This document shows, one piece after another, positions 25,601-37,000 of a DNA stretch of 64,000 nt. The stretch spans positions 17,942,628 through 18,006,627 of the forward strand of contig CM119263.1 in assembly GCA_051294375.1 (NCBI GenBank). Direction: 5' to 3'. The notes below the pieces were generated by a model, which saw only the letters and a list, made by a program, of their open reading frames with translations, was not told the DNA's origin and made no database searches. The DNA comes from Paraspadella gotoi (Eukaryota > Chaetognatha). Within the stretch, counting starts at the first letter, position 1. Each line of letters starts with the position of its first letter. Made by a program: the position numbers and the translations under genes.

Positions 25601-28600
25601 ATTGAGGGATACAGGAGGGAAAGGATATGAAAGGTCAGAGGAAATAATACAGAGGTAATAAGTTAGGCTTTACATTGAAATAATGTAAAACTAATAGTAA
25701 ATGCATTTGTAAACTAAAATGAAAAAGTAAAAAGTAGAAATCAAAAATGATATCAACAATAAATTTAATTAATTAAAGTTATTTAAAAATTTGAAATATT
25801 GTGAAAGAGAAAGTTAAAGAAAGAAGCTCAAAATGAGCTGGCCCCCTCCCCTTTTATGGGCCATCTGTTGAGGTTTTACCTTTTCATTTTAGTTTACAAA
25901 TGCATTTAACTATTAGTTAAGTTATATATTATTTCAATGTAAAGCCTCTGTATTATTTCCTCTGACCTTTCATTTCCTTTCCCTCCTGTATCCATCAATC
26001 TGAACCAAAACTTCAGCTGTCCTCGCCCTCTAATTTTACCTTTCCCTCAATTCTTTGTTGGAAGCTTTCCCTCTCTCTCTCCCTTACTCTCTGGGTCTCT
26101 CTCTCTCTCTCTCAACTTTAACTCACCAATAATTTGTAATTCAAACTCAAATACTGATGAAGAATGGAAACACGTTCAAAACATGTCTGTTTTTAATCTA
26201 AATAAACAAATTTGTTGTGAAAATTATATTGTATTATTATATTTATATTGTAAAGTATCAATAACTTTTTTGTAAACAAAGTTATTTCTGGATTTATTAT
26301 TAGAACCAAATATCAAACGAGTAAAAAAAAAATCAAAGATTTTGTTGAAGTAAAAGAAAATTTATTATTTGGTAAATGACTTGGCAGGAATTTGAAAAAA
26401 AAATTATTATATTATGCAGCAACAACTCTAACCTGGTTTATTTTATAAAAGATCAATCTTTTTCACTAATTGCCAAAGATTATTTTTTGCCCCAAATCTG
26501 ATAAAAAATATGTCAGAGATATAATATTAATAATAATGTGGGTAGTCCTGAAGAAGTGAAAACTGTCAAAGAACCTCTTTTGGAAATATTTGTATGCATT
26601 AAATAATTTTATGCTGTAAAAAGATAATTATTTTATTCAGTCTTAAGGAGGTTATATTATATATTAAAACTTATTTATTAGCCAAAAAATATATTTAATA
26701 ATGAAATTAACTAACTTTTTCAAATGAATGGCTATCCTCGCATCAATGAATGACTATCATAGCATCAATGAATGACTATCCTCGCATCAATGAATGACTA
26801 TCCTCGCATCAATGAATGACTATCATCGCATCAATGAATGACTATCATCGATCAATGAATGACTATCATCGCATCAATGAATGACTATCATCGCATCAAT
26901 GAATGACTATCATCGCATCAATGAAGACTATCATCGCATCAATGAATGACTATCATCGCATCAATGAATGACTATCATCGCATCAATGAATGACTATCAT
27001 CGCATCAATGAATGACTATATCGCATCAATGAATGACTATCATCGCATCAATGAATGACTATCATCGCATCAATGAATGACTATCATCGCATCAATGAAT
27101 GACTATCATCGCATCAATGAATGACTATCATCGCATCAATGAATGACTATCATCGCATCAATGAATGACTATCATCGCATCAATGAATGACTATCATCGC
27201 ACTGAATACTACATCGATAATGAATGACTATCATCGCATCAATGAATGACTATCATCGCATCAATGAATGACTATCATCGCATCAATGAATGACTATCAT
27301 CGCATCAATGAATGATATCATCGCATCAATGAATGACTATCATCGCATCAATGAATGACTATCATCGCATCAATGAATGACTATCATCGCATCAATGAAT
27401 GACTATCATCGCATCAATGAAATGACTATCATCGCATCAATGAATGACTATCATCGCATCAAATGAATGACTATCATCGCATCAATGAATGACTATCATC
27501 GCATCAATCAATCATTTGGTTATCATCGCATTACTATTGTATTAATTATTATTACATCAATCAATTATTATTATTATATTAATCAATTATTATTATTATA
27601 TTAATCAATTATTATTATTATATTAATCAATTATTATTATTATATTAATCAATTATTATTATTATATTAATCAATTATTATTATTATATTAATCAATTAT
27701 TATTATTATATTAATCAATTATTATTATTATATTAATCAATTATTATTATTATATTAATCAATTATTATTATTATATTAATCAATTATTATTATTATATT
27801 AATCAATTATTATTATTACATCAATCAATTATTATATCAATAATTCGTTATTGCATTAATTTTTTTGGCGAGTAACGTCTGGCGATATCACAATACTTTT
27901 AAGATTTTTTAATTTTAAATGAGTTGGTTACTATCCAACCAAAAATTTATCCTATTTAGTAATTTACCCTAGATTGACTCACCCGCCTGCTGGTCTGTGC
28001 GTGAATGGTGCCTATCTTTCCGTCGCTTGCTGGACCACTTAAGACTTGATCTTGTTCACCTTTTCGGCTCTTCGCTGGGTGGATTTCTGGCGCAAAAGTT
28101 CGCGGAAATGACACACAGGTTCTTCTGACGATAGTCTACAGTAGGGTGGAGTGATGAAAAGATTGAGTGATTGAACATTATTTTTTTGCTGCCTATGGAC
28201 ATATAATTAATGAATTTTAAATCCTTTTAAAATTTTTTTTAGCATAACAGTATAGCAAATTCTATTATTTATGTAGTAATATCCTTATAAAATCGTCAAA
28301 TTTCAAAATTTGGATTCGCTGTAAAAAACTAAGAAACTTTTATAAAATATGTTATATGATATTTTAATGTTTAGATCACAAAAAATGACTAAAACGTTTT
28401 AACATATATAAGTTTCTACTACAGAGAATAAAAAAGTCAGGAATTTCCACCTTTTTTTTATTTTAAACATTGAAGATGACATTTTTAGTCGTATCTGCTT
28501 TTAAGCAGATCCCGACTCTATAATTCACTTTGTCGATCCGCCCCCTCAATCATGTCGGGCATTCACTTATATCATGTCAGAACATCGAATTATGATAAAT

Positions 28601-31048
28601 TATGCAAAAAAACGATGTCCGTCCATCCATCCCACCTTAGCAAAAAACACCAATTACTCGTGATTGGATGGATGAATTTGAAAGAAATTTTTTGTGCGAG
28701 TAGGGAAGTGTGTGTTTGAGCTGGATATAAAGTTTCGATGGAATCGTCCGAGTGGATGAAAGAACCCCCTCCTCGACCTAGCGGAGAGGGAGAAGACGTC
28801 GGGAGAGAAACTGGCCTGAAGACCGGGACCGCTGGCGCCATAAAGTTTATAAGTTTCTTATCCACTTGGAGTCTTGATATTTAATGGTACCTTAATAAAA
28901 TAATCAAAGCATATAGATATTCATACGAGTTGTAGATGATCGTCCGGACTTCACATGGAAATGAGTTTAAATGGAAAAAACAAAAAAATATATTTTACTA
29001 TTTGAACATTTCACTCATGAGTGGATGGGGCGACTGGTTCCAACCCAGGACCCGTTCCATAGCTGCTAGAGGGGGTTAAAGAAGTTACGGATAGTCATCC
29101 TCAGCCCCACTTAGCGCTTATCCACACTTTTTCTTTTTATTTATAAATGTAAATGCAAGATGTATTAATTAATCAAATAATTTATCAGTTAATTAATCAA
29201 TTAGTCAGTAGACACATTTTTTTCCGCAACAAATGGTCATAGAAACTTCGGAAAACCACCATTCGATTCGAAATAAAATTCTCTTTCGAATGATGTGCTA
29301 TATGATTAACTTATTTAAAGATTTTCGCTTGACCCAGCGGCGTCAAAGTTCCACATGCGTCAGATTTTCATTGATTTACGTATATTTTGAAACGTTAAAG
29401 GGATCTTATGTGATGTTTTTAATCATTATGGATTGAAATGAATGTAAAACTCCGATGTAGTTGTAGTTTTATAAAAATTAATAAAAAAGTATTAAGCAAA
29501 ATACGAAAGTGTAATTTTAATATTTTAAAACCAATTTATCTTCTCTCATGAAAGTGACGGCAAGAGGCAAACAATTCTTGCTTTGTTATTGTTAACTGAA
29601 TCTTTAAACTTGAAGTTCATAAGACACTTTGTTTGGCTTTGGGTGAGATGGACGATGTTCTTCAATGCCCTGAAGCATTGCTTCGTGTTGCGTTTTATTT
29701 ACGGGTTATTGAACCGTTGTAAATCACTTGCAAATTTAACCACCCTCTCCGCAGCATCATTGAGTGGCGAAAATCCATTTGCAAGCTTGCAGAATGAGTG
29801 GTAGTTGGCGTTATCATTCCATTCTTCCACAGGTTTCGACAAAAAAGATGGCTCAAAGTGACAAAGCTGTGTAATAAATTATAATTGTCATTGAAATTAA
29901 ATATAATTAAATATAAAATTATTGATAAAAATATTGCAAATGAACCTGAAAAAACAACCATGAATCAGCCGAAATGTAATCTTCTAATTTGCTGTTTTCA
30001 TATACGCGTGGTATTTCCGGCTTTCCCATTTCTACTTGGACCTTTTCAGAGCTCAAGAGGGCTTCAGCCATCGCCATTCTAGTTCAGATATTCGGTATGT
30101 AAATCAATCTTAGTGCAGCATGGGCCCCATCGCGATCCCTTGATCGCCACGCCATTAGCAAAAGTATGACGCCGTCCAATAAGGCGCAGTTTTGAACTGG
30201 CTATAAGGGGACAGTTTCAACTGCGCCCTCTTTCTGTTCACGAAAACTGTCTTTTTTCCCTCTGTTTTGGGGAATCCCCACCACTATTTTTTACGGGGAT
30301 TACTGTTTGAAGCATTCTGCCTTATCCACGGCGGGGAATCCCCGCCACTATTTTTGATGGGGATTGACGTTTGAAGCCCTGTCCCCGCCGTGAATCATCA
30401 TCATGGGCAGTCCTTATTATAAAAATATTTTAACTAAAAAGATAAGAAACCTTAACAATCCTAATTTAAAATAAATAATTTATTTGCATTTAGATTCATT
30501 CCTAAACCCTCTATTTTATATCCTCTCTCTCTCTCGGTCTACCTCTCTCTTTTTATTTTTCTATTTTCATCTCTTTCTCTCTCTCTCTCACTCTCTTTCA
30601 ATCTATATCTCTCTCTCTCTCTCTTTCAATCTGTATCTCTCTCTTTTTCTCACTCTATTTCTTTTTTTTCTATTTTTATCTCTCTCTCACTTTCTCTCTT
30701 TGTCTCTTTTCTACCTGTCTCTCTTTTTTTTTTTTCATAAATCTCCTCTCTCTCTGTCTCTGTCTCTCTTTCTCTCTGTCTCTCTCTCTATCTCTCTGTT
30801 CTCTCTTTGTATCTCTATCTCTATACTATATTGTGTTCTTTCTTTCTTCTTTAATTATCTTTTTTTTTTTCTTTTTCTTTTTTTTTTCCTATATTTTTTC
30901 TTTCTTTTTTTTTATTATTTTTTCTGTCATTAATATTTTCTGTAGTGATTAAAATATATTAAAAGAAAGCAAAGAAAAATTCAAATCTGTGACCCTCATT
31001 GTTATCGCTATTGAGATACCTTTAAGCCCAAAAAAACAAAGAACGTTT

Positions 31049-31089
<41 letters not shown>

Positions 31090-34003
31090 TGGGCCATTTC
31101 TTCTCGTCCCCGTCGAGAATTGGGGCGGGGATTTGCCGGGAATGATATCCCCGGCGAAGACCGCCGCAGGGCGTAGTTGCGGTGAACTTATAGTTATCTT
31201 CCCCGAAACTGCGCAAAGTTTAACAGTTTAAACTGCGAAGATATGGCCCGCGTAATATCTCGCCATTAGATCTTCATGAAGGGAGAGTAAGGAATGGAGC
31301 ATCCGCCATGAATGGACAGCAGAACCAGTAATAAAAATGAATGTACAAAATGTAATAAGACATCACCAAGACATCCATTTTCTGCTGGTGAATCAAAACG
31401 AAAAAATCACCAACGATCAGCATTTTGAGAATGTAGAGGCAGCTACCCATCCAACGGGCGTGATTTATCGTGCTAAGCCTTTTTTTCATGGGAAGTTGAG
31501 CTTCTTTGCCGATAAGGAACTGAGAAGAAAAGAGACAAGATCAACTGACTTCATATTAATTTATTATGAGTGTGCTTTTGGCAATATAATGATAATTGAT
31601 TTCTAAAATCTAAATAAATCTGCAAACTACAAAGCATTTTGTGCATAATTATTTATCTAATTTTACTCTATTCGTATTCTACTAAAAATATGACATTGTA
31701 ACCTTTTTCCTTAGTTTTTTGTCTGAAAAAGATAAATTCTAGAGCTACGACATTAGCAGTCTCGTTTTATCTCGTTGGTTTTTAGGCTGAGTGTAAAAAA
31801 TGTCAAAGAACCGTTCCAATACTGCTGCCCTCTTTGGTGTGGTTTTGCCGGCGGTGGTCAGAAGTCGCTAAGCGCTTGCAAATACCAAATTCGGGAAACA
31901 GAGGAAACTCTGCCCTGTAGCAGAACGAGTGTTCATGATTAATGGACTGTCTGTAAAAAAGATTATTCTTAATAAATTAAACAAAAATAACTATCTATCA
32001 GTCACAGAAATTTAATAATTAACTAAATTATATCGAAAAATGATAAATATTGTAACTGAAAAAGAGTTCCAATTTGCATGTTGTGATCTAGTTGCTTTCA
32101 ACTCGCCTGGGTCAAGCGAAATATTTTAGAAATGAATTAAATTATATACCAAACGAAAGAGAATTTTATTTCGAATCGAATGGTGGTTTCGAAGTTTCTA
32201 TGACCATTTGTTGCGGAAAAAAATGTGTCTATTAGTCAGTTAATTAATAATTAATTAATCAGTCAATTAATCAATCAAAACAAAGATTTCGGATCAAATT
32301 AATTAATTAATTGCCTAATTAAATAATTAACTTGAATAAATTATTAATTAAATAACTTGAATTAATTATTAATTAATTAATTACCGATAATGATCGGGGC
32401 AGATCGGACATTGTTTGCTCAAACTTGTTCTTATTCAATATTTATCAAAATTTATAATTATATTTTTGTTGATACACAGGTCTCCAAGAGTTAAGTCATT
32501 GGTGTTATGCAACACTTTCAATGACACAACGGTATTTGGATTTACTTCTACTGCAAATACGTAAGTGAAGATAATATAATGAAAATTGCAAAATTACTTG
32601 TTTGACCATTTTAAGTTTTAGATTTTAAAATATTCATTAGAATTATTCATTACAAATTGTATATTTTTTATATTTATTATTACATTTTTATTAATATTGT
32701 TTTTTGATCAACTAAATTAAAAAAAAATTATATTATTAAATTTAATGGGAGATGGTTGTTAGTGTTGTCTTCTGGAAATAAAGGGAGCATCTATTCTATA
32801 CAACACAAGGTTATATTACATCCTGCCCTAGTATTCTAAATAGATAATGTTATAATTGATAATACATTCTTAAATTTTGAAAAACCCACGAATTGTCAAT
32901 AGGTGAATATTTAAATGACTAGTATAGCGGTAGTAAAAAACAATTAAGAAAATAAAAGTTAATAAATGACCCCCCCAAAATCTTTGTTTGAATAAATTAC
33001 AACCTTTTTAAATGGTAAATAACTATTGACTAGATTCTGGATGATGCCAAGCGTCGTTCTCAAGAAAATGGTCATATCCGGGTTTGAAAAGAAGGAGGTC
33101 GATGTGGAAATAGCTGATGCAATTGACTTTATGGTTGAAAAGGTAATAATAATAGGACTTTGATTAGGTTATACAATTTTTATATTGTTGTTTTTCTTTC
33201 TTTTCGTTGGTTGAGTTTAATAAGAGAAATATTGATTTTTCACAACGAATTTTAATTCACATTGTTAGATATGTTTCTAATTGTATTTCTATTCATCATC
33301 AGTGTAAAAAGGTTTTATGGATCACAAGTTTATCAATGCTAAAAATGAGTTTGAGAGAAAGAGAGAGAGAGAGATAAAGCTTCCAACAAAGAATTGAGTG
33401 TTACAGGAGAGAAAAGAAAATGAAAAGTTAGGGGGGGAAAGGCAACACAGAAATTAAAATTTTTTATTGTAGCAATCGCTTTGCATTTGTGACGATATTG
33501 CTGTGGTTTTGCACATAAGTGGCGTCGTCGTCGTCTTTCCAAATTATAGATCGCCTTTTTGATGATTAAATTTGGGTGTATGAAGCTGTAAATTTCTATA
33601 CAGCTTCTCATCATCGATGTCCTTAAAATTGAATCAGGACAGTTATTAAATATGTTTTGTTTACGTTTTATCAAAACAAACAAATTTTCTCTTTTATTTT
33701 TATATTTCTTTCTCTCTCTCTTTTCTCTTTTAATCATATGTATCTCTCCCTCTCTCTTTTCCCTAGTCACTGATTCATAGGGAAAAAAACGAGTCTGCAG
33801 CTGGCTCTGCGGGGGCTTATTCTTTTTCTCTTTTCTCCAGCTGCTTCTGCAGCTGCATTTTGATTTCTTTCTCTACAGCTGGCTCTGCAGGGGCTCTTTC
33901 TTTTTCTCTCTTTTCTCCTGCTGCTTCTTCTTGCTACCTTTTGATTTTTTTTTTCCGATTGCCTCTGCTGCTGCCGCTGCTGATTTGTCCGAAAACGATT
34001 AGG

Positions 34004-34040
<37 letters not shown>

Positions 34041-37000
34041 GCGTTTTTATTAAAAAAAAATTGAATTAGGATTGAACTCATAAAATTAGGCATCACATTC
34101 GTGCATGTTATCATTTTGCTATCGCAACATCGGGTTTTTATTTCGTTTTATTTCTCTTTCTCTCTCTGCAATTGCGACGATCCTTATACTTTTAAGATTT
34201 TTTTTACACTGATGATGAATAGAAATACTATTCGAAACATTTCTGTAATCAATATAATCAATATTTCTCTTATTAAATTTTTATATTTAAAAAAATTTTA
34301 GCTTGATGGGTTGTCGCAAGAAATTCTAGCTTCCCGCTTAACGCTCAATTGTTTAAACAATTACGTGGAGCCTCAAAGAATACACAATCAAAACGTTCCT
34401 GTCACAATTATTGATGTAAGTTGTTTTCATACAAATAATTTTAAAAAATTATACTACAGAAGGCCTCATTTTAGAAAATACTCTCCCGTTTTTTTGAACC
34501 GAGAATCGGTTCCGACCAAACGCCAAGACTACAAGAAGTTTGATGAAATTTTGTATGAACTAATTTTAGGTCAATGGAAATGGTACTATCGAGGGTATTT
34601 TTGAAATTTGACCCATGACCCGAGATATGGGGCCTGAAGGAGTCAGCCCAGGTGGGCAAAAAATGGTCAAATTTATTTTTAAATATAATTTTTTATCCTG
34701 ACCAGTTGCAGAAACGTTTACTTGTTAAAAAAATTACATTTATATTTCATTATAGGAAACAAGTTTGAGCAAACAATGCCGAATCTGCCCACTAGATCGT
34801 AGTGAAAGTTACATACAAAAATTCTAAATGTTAATTATGAACAACATGCCATCAGTGAACATTAATTTGTAAAAAAAATTAATTTTGTTCTTCAATTTTC
34901 GTAGTAAGCTATAATTATATAATATATATATAATATATAAAGTATTATGCTTATAAAATCGAAAAATTTCAAAATAGGCTTTTCTTAATTTTGATTGCAG
35001 ATTTGAATTCTCCGTCAAAAGTTGATAAAAGAAAATATAAATCATTTTTAAAAATTCTTTCATTCATTCTTTCATATTTAATTTATAAAATTTAAATTTT
35101 CACCTTAAAATAGTTTTTTTATAGTTGATCAACTTAATGAAAAAAATTTTTAAAAAGTTCTAATTCTTTGTATGATACAATGAAAAATGGTGTAACGTTA
35201 CGGTTCCATGCATAAAAAAAATCACTGTTCAATATTATTATTTTTTATTTTTTGAAACGTTTCATATGTTATACAAAATATCAATGCAAAATCTTTTTTT
35301 GTTTTTTAGATATGACTGAATATAGGGTGAAAGATGATAAATTTCTTTAAAAAGTTACTTATTCATATTTATTCATAGAATTGTAATAGACAAAAAAATA
35401 ATAGTACTAATAGTTAGTGTTATGTCTCAAATAGATGAAAAAAAACCTCATTTAAAAATTAGATCGGGAAGTAGGGTAACTAAGGCTTACCAATGGCATC
35501 CTCCACGCCGATTGTTCTTTCAAATCATTTTTTTTATTTAATACATTTGAAAGGGGAAAAAAGAAAATTCGAAATGCAGGTTGCAGTAAGGGTACAGATA
35601 ATCTGGACATACTGACATGATAACGATGACCTTTTATATCTTGTAAAATGGGGACAGTAAAGAAATCTAAAAAATTCGATCATTAAGTCGGTCAATGAAC
35701 CCTTTCCAATGGGCTATTACGAGAAATATTTTTGGATAAAAATGGATGATAAATAATAGAATTAAATTCCTTGCTATGTTTAAAAGAAAATTATCAATAC
35801 AATATAACACAATGTCTTGCTTTGTCAAATATGTTGCCAGCTATGTATTTTTTTAAAATTTTATTATGATAAACAAGCAGTGTGTCAAGCTTATGGTTTG
35901 CAGTTAAAGATAATGAAAAATGACCAATTTTTTTCACAGACAAGAAGGTAGACGTCCAGAGTGTTTATATCAAGCTGAAAACATTTTTATATTTATCATT
36001 TTTCCTATTTGAAAAGACATTTTAACAATCTACTACATAGATTTTTGCTTGTTTTTTGCTGAAAAATATAAGCAATTTATGGAATAGAGAAAATTTAATG
36101 GTAATCAAAATTTAATTCAGTCCTTCCTTTTTCAAATTACAAAAGAAAAACAAAAAAATTCATATGCCGTCATTGAAATTTTTAATACAAAAAAATTTAA
36201 TAAAACTATTTTAGAAAGGTGTCCCATGAATATGGATTTAATTTGATACCACACCAACCTATTTTCTTTCAAAAATTATTCAAGAAAATAACTTTTTTTT
36301 TACCATTAAAGAACTAAGGATTTGAACTACGCAGTACAAATCTTTGTTAAATAAAAATTTCGGCAAAGCGGGAGTATCAGCACGAGACAGTTTCGCCACG
36401 TTATTTTTCATTGTCCTATTGTGTATTGATTATACTGCAGGTATTTGACGAGGCGGCCCTCTCTAACGCAGTCAGCAACGAGATGTATAAATGTTATCCA
36501 GATGCTCGACTCGCTCATCTCAAGTCTGGTGGAAATTTTCCTTTTCTCAGTCGAAGCGCCGAAGTCAACATTCACATCCGGGTTATTGGCGCGAAAAGTT
36601 TACAAATAATAAATAACTATGAAACTCGACTAGTTTCGACTTCTTTCATACCTACCACAGATTCATTTGCAAGAATTCGTCAACACAAGATACGCTCCTT
36701 TCTTGCCTTCTTCTCCCGCCCACGTGACTCTGGACACCTTTCCCACGACGACGTACCCCGAAGGAACGAGCCGTGAACAAATGAATTTACTTGTGTCGCC
36801 GGGTGAGGGCGTCTTTATCCTAACTATACGTATATAATTATATATATATTATACGTTTATAATTATGCATTTAGATCATTTAGCTTCATTTAAATTTTAA
36901 AAAAAATTGGTGATTATTAATATTATGACATTCTAATTTTTTTTGTAGGAACCTGCTCGTTTATACGCGGGGCACAGGTACTAAATACGTATGAAATAAT

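Larger units (their letters stand above)
25330..26240. mobile_element. Long inverted repeat with hammerhead motifs at both ends
   Basis: The arms (about 25400-25700 and 25930-26230) match in reverse complement through CTTCCAACAAAGAATTGAG, CAGCTGAAGTTTTGGTTCAG and GAAATAATACAGAG. Each arm ends outward in a hammerhead-like core. The AAGCTTCCAACAAAG block recurs at about 33380 and, inverted, at about 42940, next to hammerhead motifs. Paired hammerheads in foldback or LTR-like ends are typical of Penelope-like elements (family knowledge). No reverse transcriptase is present, so this would be non-autonomous. Confidence 0.65.
29209..32231 (-). mobile_element. hAT-like DNA transposon, decayed
   Basis: The ends are TAGACACATTTTTTTCCG and its reverse complement, extending as diverged terminal inverted repeats of about 130 bp to the phrase CGCTTGACCCAG. 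The flanks carry an exact 8-bp duplication, TTAGTCAG, at 29201-29208 and 32232-32239. An 8-bp duplication is characteristic of the hAT superfamily. The interior holds coding remnants on the minus strand, a CT-rich stretch (30520-30830) and a pair of direct repeats containing GGGGAATCCCC. It sits in maspardin intron 3. Confidence 0.85.
33180..34292. mobile_element. Hammerhead-bearing element filling maspardin intron 5
   Basis: Inverted ends: TTTAATAAGAGAAATATTGA near 33220 and its reverse complement near 34257. Each end carries a hammerhead-like motif. The interior includes AAGCTTCCAACAAAGAATTG, the CGTCGTCGTC block shared with 905-1215, and a CAG-rich stretch shared with 4380-4460. The host intron is 33143-34301, so very little intron remains outside the element. 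Confidence 0.6.

Noticed and set aside
24243-27840. CRISPR-like arrays
   Set aside because: Units are contiguous 16-22 bp tandem repeats without spacers, in an animal genome; these are minisatellites.
30484-30933. 149-codon open frame rich in Leu, Ser and Phe
   Set aside because: It is a CT-rich low-complexity tract inside a transposon, not a protein gene.
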